DNA of 64,000 nucleotides from PALSA-1004 sp041483135. GTDB taxonomy: Bacteria; Pseudomonadota; Gammaproteobacteria; Burkholderiales; SG8-41. The stretch covers positions 21,253 through 85,252 of the forward strand of contig JBGPFE010000015.1 of assembly GCA_041483135.1 (NCBI GenBank). Reading direction: 5' to 3'. Below are positions 51,743 to 60,788 of this stretch, piece by piece; position 1 is the stretch's first letter, and each line of letters starts with the position of its first letter. Under the pieces are notes generated by a model that saw nothing but the letters and a program-made list of their open reading frames with translations, made no database searches and was not told the DNA's origin. The position numbers were made by a program, and so were the translations under genes.

Positions 51743-52491
51743 CCGACACGCTGCACATCGCCACCTACAACATCCACAAGGGATTTTCGTTCTTCAATCG
51801 CCGGCTGGTGATCCACGAAGTGCGCGAGCACCTGCGCGCACTCAATGCCGACCTGGTATTCCTGCAGGAAGTGCAGGGCGGTCACGACAGCCACGCGCGA
51901 CGCTTCGACAACTGGCCCGAGCAGCCGCAGTACGAATTCCTTGCCGACTCGATCTGGACCGACTTTGCCTATGGCAAAAATTCAGTCTACGACGCCGGCC
52001 ATCACGGCAATGCGATCCTGAGCCGTTTTCCGATCATGCGCTGGGACAACGAGGATATCTCCGAGCACCGCTTCGAGAGCCGCGGGCTTCTGCATTGCGA
52101 AGTCGAGCTGCCGGGCTGGACCGCGGCGCTGCATTGCGTGTGCGTCCATCTTGGGTTGATGGCGCATCACCGCAGCCGCCAGATGCGAGCATTGCGGCTG
52201 CGCATCGAGCGCCTGGTGCCGCGCGCGGCGCCGCTGATCATCGCCGGCGATTTCAACGACTGGGCGCAGCAAGCCGATAGTGAGCTGGCGCGTCCGCTGG
52301 AGTTGAAGGAGGTATTCGAGCATACGTACGGCCGCCCTGCGCGCAGTTTCCCGGCCGCGCTGCCGGTGTTCCAGCTCGACCGCATTTACGTGCGCGGCTT
52401 CAACGTCAAACGGGCGCGCACGCATTACGGCCATCCGTGGGCGCGCATTTCGGACCACGCGGCGCTGACTTCGACCATCGTCAGAATATGA
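51739..52491 (+). CDS. endonuclease/exonuclease/phosphatase-family hydrolase
   Basis: A 250-residue EEP-superfamily enzyme. Start overlaps the preceding stop by 4 nt. Motifs: IATYNIHKGFS (Asn), LVFLQEVQGG (metal-binding Glu), HHGNAILSRFP, IIAGDFNDW (Asp/Asn) and ISDHAALTST (Asp-His). The substrate could be phosphodiesters in lipids or nucleic acids; co-occurrence with clsB in many betaproteobacteria favours a membrane-lipid role (inference). Confidence 0.9.
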   Translation: MTDTLHIATYNIHKGFSFFNRRLVIHEVREHLRALNADLVFLQEVQGGHDSHARRFDNWPEQPQYEFLADSIWTDFAYGKNSVYDAGHHGNAILSRFPIMRWDNEDISEHRFESRGLLHCEVELPGWTAALHCVCVHLGLMAHHRSRQMRALRLRIERLVPRAAPLIIAGDFNDWAQQADSELARPLELKEVFEHTYGRPARSFPAALPVFQLDRIYVRGFNVKRARTHYGHPWARISDHAALTSTIVRI

Positions 52492-53660
52492 GCGGCTTCG
52501 TCTCCGGCAATCGCATCGATCTGCTACGAACGGGCACGGAATATTTTCCGGCACTGACAGCGGCATGCGACGCCGCCGAGCGCGAGATTTACCTCGAGAC
52601 CTATATTTTCGACGACGATGCGACCGGCCGCCGCGTCGCGGCAGTTTTATCGCGTGCCGCGCTGCGCGGCGTTGTCGTGCACGTGATGATCGACGGTTTC
52701 GGCTCCAAGGACCTGGGCGACGAGTTCATTCGGGCGCTGCAGCAAGATGGCGTGCGCGTGCTCAAGTATAGACCCGACATTTCGCCATGGACGCTGCGCC
52801 GGGAGCGGTTGCGGCGGCTGCATCGCAAGATCGTGGTGATCGACGCCAAAATAGCCTTCGTCGGCGGCATCAACATTATCGACGATATGCACACGCCGAA
52901 GCAGATACCGCCGCGTTTCGATTACGCGGTGCGCATCGAAGGCCCGCTGCTCGCTGAAATTTATCCGGTGGTGACGCGGCTGTGGATGCTGGTGACGTGG
53001 ACGCAATTTCGCCGGCTCTGGCAGCAGCGTCCGGAAACCGTGATACACGCGGACCGCTGCGGCACGCAGCGCGCAGCATTCGTGATTCGCGACAACCTGC
53101 GACATCGCAGCGATATCGAGAATGCTTATCTCGGCGCGATCGCGCGTTCCAAATCCGAAATCGTGATCGCTTGCGCCTATTTTTTCCCGGGACTGAGTTT
53201 CCGCCGCGCGCTGGTTGAGGCGGCGGCGCGCGGCGTGCGTGTGGTGCTGCTGCTGCAGGGGCGCGTCGAGTACGTGCTGCTGTATTATGCTGCGCGCGCG
53301 CTGTATCGCCGTTTTCTCGACGCCGGCATCGAGATCTACGAATACCACCGCAGCTTCCTGCACGCCAAGGTGGCGGTGATCGACAATCGTTGGGCGACCG
53401 TCGGCTCATCGAATATCGACCCGATGAGTTTGCTGCTGGCGCGCGAGGCCAATATCGTGGTCGATGACGCTCTATTTGCCCGCGAGCTGCGGCTGAGTCT
53501 GAGCGCAGCGCTGGAGACCGGCGCGCAACAGGTGCAGCGCTCGAGCTGGGAGCGGCATTCGCATTCGCTGCCGCTGCGCGTGATGACATGGATTTGCTAC
53601 GGGCTGGTGCGGTTCCTGACCGGCTGGTCGTCGTATGGGCGCGCACGGGAATTCAAGTAG
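52488..53660 (+). CDS. clsB: cardiolipin synthase B
   Basis: A 390-residue phospholipase D-superfamily synthase. Two HKD motifs: LHRKIVVIDAKIAFVGGINI (about residue 111) and LHAKVAVIDNRWATVGSSNI (about 289). It condenses phosphatidylglycerol or phosphatidylethanolamine to cardiolipin. The ATG overlaps the EEP gene stop (ATGA), so translation is coupled. Followed by a hairpin that serves as terminator for the convergent gene, with no T-run on this strand. Confidence 0.93.
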   Translation: MSGFVSGNRIDLLRTGTEYFPALTAACDAAEREIYLETYIFDDDATGRRVAAVLSRAALRGVVVHVMIDGFGSKDLGDEFIRALQQDGVRVLKYRPDISPWTLRRERLRRLHRKIVVIDAKIAFVGGINIIDDMHTPKQIPPRFDYAVRIEGPLLAEIYPVVTRLWMLVTWTQFRRLWQQRPETVIHADRCGTQRAAFVIRDNLRHRSDIENAYLGAIARSKSEIVIACAYFFPGLSFRRALVEAAARGVRVVLLLQGRVEYVLLYYAARALYRRFLDAGIEIYEYHRSFLHAKVAVIDNRWATVGSSNIDPMSLLLAREANIVVDDALFARELRLSLSAALETGAQQVQRSSWERHSHSLPLRVMTWICYGLVRFLTGWSSYGRAREFK

Positions 53661-53677
53661 CAGCTTGACCCGAGTAC

Positions 53678-53710
53678 AAAAAAACGGCGAGCCGGGAGAA
53701 TGCTCGCCGT
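53678..53710 (-). terminator. rho-independent terminator of the glycine-zipper gene
   Basis: ACGGCGAGC (53684-53692) and GCTCGCCGT (53702-53710) form a 9-bp stem with a 9-nt loop. On the minus strand it is followed by a run of seven T (A-run 53678-53684), a standard intrinsic terminator 24 nt past the stop of the gene at 53734. Confidence 0.88.
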
Positions 53711-53733
53711 ATACCGCTGCTTGCTGAGGGCGA

Positions 53734-54345
53734 TCAATACCGATAAGTAGTGTAATTGGCGTTGTTTGCCGATACGCCGGTATCGGCCGCACTGACCGGC
53801 TGCGGTCTGCGATTTGCATCGCGCCGCGAATCGCGGGCCGCGTCCGCGGCATGGTCATCGAGAATAATGCCGACACCGACTTTGATCGTGCTGCCCGGAT
53901 TGTAGGGCAGCGCGACGTTCACGTCGCGCCCGTTGTAGCGGTAGACCACGTCGTATCCGTTGACGACTTCGCGCGATGACTCGATTGTGCGACAGCGCTG
54001 CACGGGTTGCGATTGAGCGCTGGCGCGGTTACCCACCACCGAGCCGGCGACCGCGCCGCCTGTGGCGCCGACGATAGTGGCGGCGGTCTGGCCGCTTCCC
54101 TGGCCGACCTGATGGCCGATCAAGCCGCCAACGATGCCGCCCAGGATCGGGGCGATTATGTTGGTGCTTTTCTGTGGCGCGGGCGCGGTGTCGGTAGTGC
54201 ATTCCTGACGCGGTTCGGACACGCGTTCGATGATCGGCGTTGCCGAGATCACCTGGGCAGTATCGACGAAGTCGCTGGCAGCGTATGCGCCGCCGCTGCC
54301 CAGCGCGACAATCAGTGCGGTTAGTGTTTTGGTTTTGCGTTTCAT
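53734..54345 (-). CDS. glycine-zipper 2TM envelope protein
   Basis: A 203-residue exported protein. Start 54345 with AAGGAGCC upstream; signal peptide ends GGAYAAS. The core IIAPILGGIVGGLIGHQVGQ, GSGQTAATIVGATGGAVAGS is a glycine-zipper 2TM/Rick-17kDa type domain. This is followed by CRTIESSREVVNGYDVVYRY and NGRDVNVALPYNPGSTIKVG, conserved in betaproteobacterial surface proteins. Probably outer-membrane or periplasmic; role unknown. Confidence 0.85.
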   Translation of the reverse strand: MKRKTKTLTALIVALGSGGAYAASDFVDTAQVISATPIIERVSEPRQECTTDTAPAPQKSTNIIAPILGGIVGGLIGHQVGQGSGQTAATIVGATGGAVAGSVVGNRASAQSQPVQRCRTIESSREVVNGYDVVYRYNGRDVNVALPYNPGSTIKVGVGIILDDHAADAARDSRRDANRRPQPVSAADTGVSANNANYTTYRY

Positions 54346-54419
54346 GGCTGGCTCCTTGGTAAGCGTTACGCCTATTAGAACGCCGCTGCCGGAGCACTGG
54401 TTACCGAATTTACAAACAC

Positions 54420-54638
54420 TTACAACCCGTGGCCGGGATTCCCGAGGCGCCAACGTACGAGCGCGGTGCAGTATTGGTGCGCGGTCGTGGTCCGGACACC
54501 AAAATGGTGCGCGGGGGGCCGTCGGCTAACCCAAAGCATAATTGTAAGCATTTGATTTTGCGTGGTTTCTACTCTGGCACTCGAATTGCTAATAAGGAAA
54601 GCGAAGGCATCGAGAAGCAACACGCTCAATGTTTTCAT
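54420..54638 (-). CDS. possible small protein, 72 aa
   Basis: An ATG at 54638 has the strong site AAAGGAGGAGG immediately upstream, giving MKTLSVLLLDAFAFLISNSS then a less protein-like remainder. The hydrophobic N-terminus could be a signal or membrane anchor. No homology recognised. This is the only coding candidate in the 514-bp space 54346-54859; the rest holds only the terminator-like hairpin at 54659-54686 and the hairpin at 54756-54775. Confidence 0.3.
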   Translation of the reverse strand: MKTLSVLLLDAFAFLISNSSARVETTQNQMLTIMLWVSRRPPAHHFGVRTTTAHQYCTALVRWRLGNPGHGL

Positions 54639-54658
54639 CCTCCTCCTTTGGTAATTTT

Positions 54659-54686
54659 GGGCACTCTAGCGAGTGCCCATTTTTTT
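54659..54686 (+). terminator. strong rho-independent terminator with no upstream gene
   Basis: GGGCACTC (54659-54666), loop TAGC, GAGTGCCC (54671-54678), then ATTTTTTTG. It is a textbook terminator for the plus strand. The nearest plus-strand gene upstream, clsB, ends 1 kb away with a convergent gene in between, so an unannotated short RNA may end here. Confidence 0.75.
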
Positions 54687-54755
54687 GTCCGGCGCGATCC
54701 CATGATATGGTCTTGCTGAAATGTCATTTTGGATTGCCTCGCTATGAGACCCGGT

Positions 54756-54775
54756 AAGACCATCGTGATGGTCTT
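54756..54775. repeat. AAGACCATC inverted repeat
   Basis: AAGACCATC (54756-54764) and GATGGTCTT (54767-54775) are perfect inverted repeats with a 2-nt centre, 85 nt before the TPR gene start. It could be an operator or a leader hairpin; no known regulator site is recognised. Confidence 0.4.
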
Positions 54776-54859
54776 GCCCGGCCTCGGTGCCGCCGCCCGC
54801 GCGCGACGACCTGGTTGCCGAGGGGGAGTTGCCATGCGTCGTGCGGACCGGTTTGCGTC

Positions 54860-56233
54860 ATGACGGGGCCGCACGACGCGCGTCCAGCCGCCCACGGGCT
54901 GCTGCAACAGGTCCTCGACGCCTTGCTGCAAGGGCAAGTATCGGAGGCGAAGGCATTGTGCGAGGCAGCCATCGCGAGCCATCACGACGATGGCGAGACT
55001 TGGTTTGCCCTGGGCCGGGTGGCGATGCACGAGCGCGCCTACGGCGATGCGGCGCGCGCGTTTGGACGGTCTTTGGAACTGCATGCCAATCCGTGGGCCT
55101 GCGTGTATCGCGCATTGTCCTTATGGGAACTCGACGAATTCGAGGCCGCGCTTGCGCAAGCCCGCATGGTGGTAGACGTGGCACCGGATTTCGCCGAGGC
55201 CCACAGCACCCTCGCGTTGGCTCTTCACGGGCTGGGACACTCCCTGGAGGCGGAGGCGCACGCGCGCGCGGCCGAGATCTTGAACCCTGATGCGCAGTTC
55301 GTGGTCGGAGAGCTTGCGTCCATCCTCGCGCATCTCGACCAACTCGACGAAGCTGAAGTATTATTCCGCAGGGCCGCGAAGCTGGCACCCAGCTTTCCGC
55401 ATTACAGAATGATCAGTTTCTGCCGCCCTCTGTGGGACCAAATCAGCGGCGACTCATCCCATGCTCTCGATGCGCCGCAGGTGGTCTACGCAAAGGGCGG
55501 ATCAGACGGGTTCGGCTTTGTGGTGATGTCCTGCTGCGACAGCGTGTATCTGCGCAAGTATGGCGCCAGTTTCGCCAACTCGTTTGCCCAGAACGCCGCG
55601 CGCGAAAACCTGCTGCACCTGCACGTGCTGGATCCGGACGATCAGTTCGCGGATTATCTGTCGTGGCTGGTCGGGCACATTGATCTGCCGCGTTTTCGCA
55701 TTACGACCGAGCGCTCGCCGCTCAAGAAGAATGCCGACAGAGTGACGCGCACGACGTATTACAGCTGCGGGAGGTTCATGCAAATGTCGCGGCTGCTCAC
55801 GGACTACGGCCGGCCGATCGTTTGCTTTGACATAGATGCGACGCTGCAGGCGCCCGTACAACGCCTGATCGAACACACGCATGGCAAGGATCTGGGACTT
55901 ATTCAGCGCGAGCCGCCGGATTCGCCCTGGCTCGACGTGGTCGCCAACATCGTGGTCGCGAACCCGACCGCGCAGTCGTCACGGTATTTCGAGCTGGTAA
56001 GAAACTACGTGCAGTATTTCATGCATCGCGGCAAGCTGTTCTGGCATCTGGATCAAATCGCACTGTATTGTGTCCTCAAGATGATGGGTCGCTATGCAAT
56101 GGCACCGCAGGTCGCCTGGATCAAGACCGAGCTTCGGAAGACGCTGTGGCACATCGGACAGAGCTATGGTGACAAAATGAAGGACGAGCGCTATAGCCGC
56201 TACGTGCTCGGGGATGCCGACGCGCCGCATTAA
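54860..56233 (+). CDS. TPR protein with uncharacterised C-terminal domain
   Basis: A 457-residue protein. Residues about 10-165 form four or five tetratricopeptide-type helices (GETWFALGRVAMHERAYGDA, ACVYRALSLWELDEFEAALA, FAEAHSTLALALHGLGHSLE, LDQLDEAEVLFRRAAKLAPS). Residues about 190-455 form a separate domain starting GGSDGFGFVVMSCCDSVYLR with CFDIDATLQAPVQRLI and FWHLDQIALYCVL, which has the feel of a nucleotide-diphospho-sugar transferase (FDID in place of DxD), but I cannot assign a family. Start 54860 after TTTGCGTC has no good ribosome site. Confidence 0.68.
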   Translation: MTGPHDARPAAHGLLQQVLDALLQGQVSEAKALCEAAIASHHDDGETWFALGRVAMHERAYGDAARAFGRSLELHANPWACVYRALSLWELDEFEAALAQARMVVDVAPDFAEAHSTLALALHGLGHSLEAEAHARAAEILNPDAQFVVGELASILAHLDQLDEAEVLFRRAAKLAPSFPHYRMISFCRPLWDQISGDSSHALDAPQVVYAKGGSDGFGFVVMSCCDSVYLRKYGASFANSFAQNAARENLLHLHVLDPDDQFADYLSWLVGHIDLPRFRITTERSPLKKNADRVTRTTYYSCGRFMQMSRLLTDYGRPIVCFDIDATLQAPVQRLIEHTHGKDLGLIQREPPDSPWLDVVANIVVANPTAQSSRYFELVRNYVQYFMHRGKLFWHLDQIALYCVLKMMGRYAMAPQVAWIKTELRKTLWHIGQSYGDKMKDERYSRYVLGDADAPH

Positions 56234-56419
56234 ACGGTGCGCCCTCGCCGTATCATCGTTACCGATGACGATGGGTGCCGAGCGTTATTCCGGTACGCGC
56301 AAGGCACAGGAGCAGTTTTGTGACATCGCGATATTCCGTGCGGCGTGCTTGGTACCGGACAAGCGGTTATCATGCGCGATTAATTCAGGACGTATCCTTC
56401 CGCAATTTCTGATCCGATA

Positions 56420-58273
56420 ATGGCTTCCCATCATCATTCCGCGCCGGTCAATGTGGCGGACCGGCGGACCGTGTCAAACAGCGAATGGCGCGCAGTGCGC
56501 CTGCTGCTGCCCTACCTGTGGGAATTCAAGGGCAGGGTGGTGGTCGCTCTGATCTTTCTCGTCAGCGCCAAGCTCGCCAACGTCGGCGTGCCACTGGTGC
56601 TGAAAGAAGTCGTCGACCGGCTCGACGCCGCCACAGCGGTGCTGCTGCTGCCGCTCGCGCTGCTCGTTGCCTACGGCTTGCTGCGGCTGTCGACGACGCT
56701 GTTCGCCGAGTTGCGCGACGTGGTGTTCGTGCGCGTGACGCAACGCGCGATCCGGCGCATCGCGCTGACCGTATTCCGTCATTTGCACGGTTTGAGCCTG
56801 CGCTTTCACCTCGAGCGCCAGACCGGCGGCGTGTCGCGCGATATCGAGCGCGGCACGCGCGGCATCGGCACGCTGCTGTCGTACATGCTGTTCTCGATCA
56901 TTCCGGTGATCCTCGAATTCAGCCTGGTCGCGTTCATCCTGCTCACCAAGTTCGACTGGCGTTTTCCGGCGGTGACCTTTGCCGCGGTCGCAATCTACCT
57001 CGTGTTCACGGTGTCGATCACCGAGTGGCGCATGGATATCCGGCGGCAGGCCAACGATCTCGACTCGAAAGCCAACACGCGCGCGATCGACAGCCTGCTC
57101 AATTACGAGACGGTCAAGTATTTCAACAACGAGGAATACGAGGCGCGGCGCTACGACGAAAACCTGCGCAAATACGAGTCGGCCGCGGTCAAGAACGAAA
57201 TGTCGCTCGGCCTGCTCAACATCGGGCAGAGCTGCATCATCGCGATTGCGGTGACGCTGCTGATGATCCTGGCGGCGCGGGGCGTGGTCGCCAGGACATT
57301 GACGCTCGGCGACCTGGTGCTGGTCAACGGGCTCTTGATCCAGCTCTACATCCCGCTCAATTTTCTCGGCATGGTGTACCGCGAGATCAAGCAGTCGCTG
57401 ACCGACATGGACAAGATGTTCCGTTTGCTCGAGCAAAACCTCGAAATCCAGGACAAGCCAGGTGCGGTCGCGCTCGCCCCGGTGAGCGCCGCAATCAGCT
57501 TCGAGCACGTCGACTTCAGCTACGACCCGAAGCGCCAGATTTTGTTCGACGTGAGTTTCGAAATTACCGCCGGCGCCAAGGTCGCGGTCGTCGGTCACAG
57601 CGGCGCGGGCAAATCGACGCTGGCGCGGCTCCTGTACCGCTTCTATGATGCGAGCGGCGGCCGCGTCGCGATCAACGGCACCGATATCCGCGCCCTGCAG
57701 CAGGCAAGCCTGCGCGGCGCGATCGGCATCGTGCCGCAGGACACCGTGCTGTTCAATGATTCGATTTACTACAACATCCAGTACGGCCGCCCCGATGCGG
57801 CGCACGACGAGGTGATCGCGGCGGCACAGGCGGCGCATATTCACGATTTTATTGTCAGCCTGCCCGACGGCTACGAGGCGCGCGTCGGCGAGCGGGGCTT
57901 GAAGCTTTCCGGCGGCGAGAAGCAGCGCGTGGCGATTGCGCGCGCCATTCTCAAGAACCCGCGCATCATGATATTCGACGAGGCGACCTCGGCGCTCGAT
58001 TCGGCCACCGAGCAGGCGATCCAGGCGGAACTCGAACAGATTTCCAAAGGCCGCACCACGCTCGTGATCGCGCACCGCCTCTCGACGGTCATGGATGCCG
58101 ACCAGATCCTGGTGATGGAGGCGGGGCGCATCGTCGAGCGCGGCACGCACCGCGAACTGCTCGACCGCGGCGGCGCTTACGCGGAGATGTGGGCGCTGCA
58201 GCAGCAGGAAGAAGCCGAACGCGCTGACGCCAACCGCATGGATCCGCGCCGGCTTGTGACTGCGGCGGGCTGA
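56420..58273 (+). CDS. Atm1-type ABC exporter (fused TMD-NBD)
   Basis: A 617-residue half-transporter with six membrane helices (about 30-320) and one ATPase domain. Walker A GHSGAGKSTLARLLYRF (about residue 391), Q-loop GIVPQDTVLFN, ABC signature KLSGGEKQRVAIARAI, Walker B IMIFDEATSALDS, H-loop IAHRLSTV. The DIERGTRGIGTLLSYMLFSI, ALNYETVKYFNNEEYEARRY-like SLLNYETVKYFNNE motif is the hallmark of the Atm1/HMT1 branch, exporters of glutathione-type metal or sulfur conjugates. Preceded by 186 nt without a recognised feature. Confidence 0.92.
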   Translation: MASHHHSAPVNVADRRTVSNSEWRAVRLLLPYLWEFKGRVVVALIFLVSAKLANVGVPLVLKEVVDRLDAATAVLLLPLALLVAYGLLRLSTTLFAELRDVVFVRVTQRAIRRIALTVFRHLHGLSLRFHLERQTGGVSRDIERGTRGIGTLLSYMLFSIIPVILEFSLVAFILLTKFDWRFPAVTFAAVAIYLVFTVSITEWRMDIRRQANDLDSKANTRAIDSLLNYETVKYFNNEEYEARRYDENLRKYESAAVKNEMSLGLLNIGQSCIIAIAVTLLMILAARGVVARTLTLGDLVLVNGLLIQLYIPLNFLGMVYREIKQSLTDMDKMFRLLEQNLEIQDKPGAVALAPVSAAISFEHVDFSYDPKRQILFDVSFEITAGAKVAVVGHSGAGKSTLARLLYRFYDASGGRVAINGTDIRALQQASLRGAIGIVPQDTVLFNDSIYYNIQYGRPDAAHDEVIAAAQAAHIHDFIVSLPDGYEARVGERGLKLSGGEKQRVAIARAILKNPRIMIFDEATSALDSATEQAIQAELEQISKGRTTLVIAHRLSTVMDADQILVMEAGRIVERGTHRELLDRGGAYAEMWALQQQEEAERADANRMDPRRLVTAAG

Positions 58274-58365
58274 ACCTGGTGGCGATCAAAGCCTGGTAAG
58301 CGGTATTGGCGATGCCGGACGAACCTTCGCCGGGCCGAAAATTCGACGTGAGCCCCTGCCGCAAT

Positions 58366-58929
58366 TCAGTCTTTATACGCTTCGATCTGAAACTGAATCT
58401 TGATGTCGTCGCCGGCGCTCGACGCCGCAGTCAGCCCGAAGTCGCTGCGCTTGATTTGCGCCGTGCCGTCGGCGCCGCATTGTTCCTTCTTGTTCACCGG
58501 GTGCGGCCGGCATTTGAACGATGTCACGGTGAGGCTGACAGGCCGGGTGACGCCGGCCAGCGTGAGTTCGCCGTCTGCTCCTGCCAGGCTGTCGTCCGAA
58601 AACCGCAGGTTGTTGGACCGGTAGATCATGCTTGGAAACTGGTCGACCTTGAACCACTCGGTGCGAACGATGGTATCCCGATGTTGGTGGCCGGTGGTCA
58701 TGGAAGCAACGTCGACGATGATTTCGATGCTGCCTGTCCTCGCGGCACGGTCGAGCGCAACTTTGCCCGAGTTCTTCTGAAAAAATCCGCGCGTAATGGT
58801 GAAATTACCGCCATGCGACACTTCAAAGCTCGTGAAAGTGTGGTTGGGGTCGGCGGTATAAGTCTCCGGCGTTGCGGCGCAGACCCCCGCACCGGCAAGC
58901 ATCAAGAAAGCTGTAAGCCCTCGCATCAT
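58366..58929 (-). CDS. YceI-family periplasmic protein
   Basis: A 187-residue YceI protein with signal peptide ending GVCAAT. YceI landmarks: YTADPNHTFTSFEVSHGG, NSGKVALDRAARTGSIEIIV, SNNLRFSDDSLAGADGELTL and AQIKRSDFGL. The beta-barrel binds a long isoprenoid such as a quinone in characterised relatives. Last of three adjacent yceI-like genes on this strand, 7 nt after the second. Confidence 0.92.
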   Translation of the reverse strand: MMRGLTAFLMLAGAGVCAATPETYTADPNHTFTSFEVSHGGNFTITRGFFQKNSGKVALDRAARTGSIEIIVDVASMTTGHQHRDTIVRTEWFKVDQFPSMIYRSNNLRFSDDSLAGADGELTLAGVTRPVSLTVTSFKCRPHPVNKKEQCGADGTAQIKRSDFGLTAASSAGDDIKIQFQIEAYKD

Positions 58930-58936
58930 GGGAACC

Positions 58937-59506
58937 TCATTGCTTGTAGGCTTCGATCTGAATTGAAATCTTGACGTCGTCGCCGATGCCGACCGCGCCG
59001 CGCTTGATGCCCCACTCGGAGCGCTTGATCGCGGTGACTGCCTCCGCGCCGCACATGTCCTTCTTGTTCACCGGGTGCTGGATGCAGCGAAACAGCGTAA
59101 CTTTGAGATTGACCGGCTTGGTGACGCCCATGATCGTCAGGTCGCCGTCGGCCCCGACCAGATTGTCGCCATCGAACTTCAGGTTGTCCGACTTGAAGGC
59201 GATGGTCGGGAATTTCTCGACGTCGAGGTAGTTCTCGCTGCGCACCTGCTTGTCGCGCGCTTCGTTGCCGGTGTCGAGCGATGTTGCGTCGATGGTCGCT
59301 TCGATGCTGCCCTTTTTGGTGGTGCGGTCGAGCACCACCCTGGCGCTGGTGGTTTTGTTGAAGCGCCCGCGCACCCACGAAACGCCGAAATGACCGGTTT
59401 CGAATGACGCAATGGTATGCGCCGGTTCCCCGACATAGACTTCCTGAGCCGCGGCGGGCAGTGTTATGCCGAGTGCGGCAATGGCGACAGCAGCCTTCCA
59501 ATGCAT
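58937..59506 (-). CDS. YceI-family periplasmic protein
   Basis: A 189-residue paralogue of the preceding entry. Signal peptide ends LPAAAQ. Core: EPAHTIASFETGHFGVSWVR, TTKKGSIEATIDATSLDTGN, FKSDNLKFDGDNLVGADGDL and VTAIKRSEWGIKRG. GGAGGCAT upstream of the ATG. It probably shares a transcript with the cytochrome b561 gene and the other yceI genes. Confidence 0.92.
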   Translation of the reverse strand: MHWKAAVAIAALGITLPAAAQEVYVGEPAHTIASFETGHFGVSWVRGRFNKTTSARVVLDRTTKKGSIEATIDATSLDTGNEARDKQVRSENYLDVEKFPTIAFKSDNLKFDGDNLVGADGDLTIMGVTKPVNLKVTLFRCIQHPVNKKDMCGAEAVTAIKRSEWGIKRGAVGIGDDVKISIQIEAYKQ

Positions 59507-59542
59507 GATGCCTCCCTCACGTTGGTTGATGGTCCAATCCGG

Positions 59543-60124
59543 CTATTTCTTCGCGGCCGGCTTGGCGGCAGCCACGACGATGCGAAACCTGATCTGCACT
59601 TCATCGGCAACCGTACTGGTGTCCTTCCAGACGCCCTCGCCGATATTGTATTGCAGGCGTTTTATCGAAAACGCTCCTTCGAATACGCCGCTCCCGGGTT
59701 CTTCCTTGTAGGTAAATGGCGCGGCCACCTCATTGGTCTTGCCCTTGATGGTGAGCGGGCCGCGCGCCTCGAACTTCCCGCCGCCGAGCGCACGCATGCT
59801 GCTGGATACGAATTTTGCCCGTGGAAAATTGCGCACGTCGAACCAGTTTTTACCCCTGGCGTCGTTGTTGTACTCGTCGAAGCCGATATCGAAGCTGTCG
59901 AGGTCGATCTCGATTTGCGCCTTGCCGGTCTCGGGACGGGCGGGATCGAACGCAATTTGTGCCGTGAATTTCCTGAATTGCGCCTCGACCGGCACATTTT
60001 CCTGGCGCGACACGCAGGTGATGCGGCTTTTGTCATACAACACTGTTTGCGCTGCCGCAAGGGTAGCCACTTGCAGCAGCAGGACGCCGGCTGCCGTGAT
60101 CAGGCCGGATAATGAACCGCGCAT
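59543..60124 (-). CDS. YceI-family protein (divergent)
   Basis: A 193-residue YceI-like protein, more divergent than the next two. Start 60124; signal peptide ends VATLAAAQ. Core: SRITCVSRQENVPVEAQFRK, IEIDLDSFDIGFDEYNNDAR, FVSSSMRALGGGKFEARGPL and LQYNIGEGVWKDTSTVADEV. Only 5 nt after the cytochrome b561 gene, so an operon of cyt b561 plus three YceI proteins is likely. Confidence 0.9.
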   Translation of the reverse strand: MRGSLSGLITAAGVLLLQVATLAAAQTVLYDKSRITCVSRQENVPVEAQFRKFTAQIAFDPARPETGKAQIEIDLDSFDIGFDEYNNDARGKNWFDVRNFPRAKFVSSSMRALGGGKFEARGPLTIKGKTNEVAAPFTYKEEPGSGVFEGAFSIKRLQYNIGEGVWKDTSTVADEVQIRFRIVVAAAKPAAKK

Positions 60125-60129
60125 CGTAA

Positions 60130-60687
60130 TTATTTCCCACGTAGTTTGATAAATGGCAGCATGCGCCAGAGCACGTCGTCGCGGTCGACGAGATGATGCT
60201 TCAGCGCCGCTGCGGAATGGATGATGACCAGCGCCAGCATGGTAAAGTTCAGCGTCACATGCACCAGCTTGAGTTGCTCGGCGAGCGCCTTGTCCCTGCC
60301 GAGCAGATCGGGTAGCTGCACTAACCCGAGATACACTGTGGGCACGCCGGTCGCCGAACTGTATAGCCAGCCGGTCGGCGGTATCACCAGTATCAGCACG
60401 TAGAGCGCGACCAGGTTTACCGCTGCTGCGTGCTGCTGCCACAGCGGCATCGTCGCCGGCAGCGCCGGCGACGGGTGGGTGAGTCGCCATGCGAGGCGCG
60501 CGACCGCCAGCAGGAATACCGTCACCCCGATCCATTTATGCCAGGAAAAGTATTTGAGTTTCTGCGGCGACAGCGGCAGGTCCACCATGTACACGGCAAG
60601 CGAGAAACCGCACGCGATCAGCACGAACATCAGCCAGTGCAGTGCAATCGCAGTCCTGGTGTAGCGGGTTGATGCGGCATTCGACAT
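60130..60687 (-). CDS. cytochrome b561
   Basis: A 185-residue diheme membrane cytochrome (CybB/YceJ type) with four helices. Heme-ligand His candidates: AIALHWLMFVL, FSWHKWIGVTVFL, KLVHVTLNFTMLALVIIHSAAALKHH (split at about residues 140-166). Start at 60687 (MSNAASTRYTRT). YceJ-type cytochrome plus YceI is a conserved pair in proteobacteria; it may oxidise or reduce quinones in the membrane, with YceI carrying a quinone (partly inference). Confidence 0.93.
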   Translation of the reverse strand: MSNAASTRYTRTAIALHWLMFVLIACGFSLAVYMVDLPLSPQKLKYFSWHKWIGVTVFLLAVARLAWRLTHPSPALPATMPLWQQHAAAVNLVALYVLILVIPPTGWLYSSATGVPTVYLGLVQLPDLLGRDKALAEQLKLVHVTLNFTMLALVIIHSAAALKHHLVDRDDVLWRMLPFIKLRGK

Positions 60688-60788
60688 GATTACAGGCTTG
60701 CGCACTAATAACAGGTAACAGGTAAAGTCGCGATTTTATTCCATCAGCCTGACTGTTTGCGATCAGGTTGAGCGGGCCGGCCCTCCTG

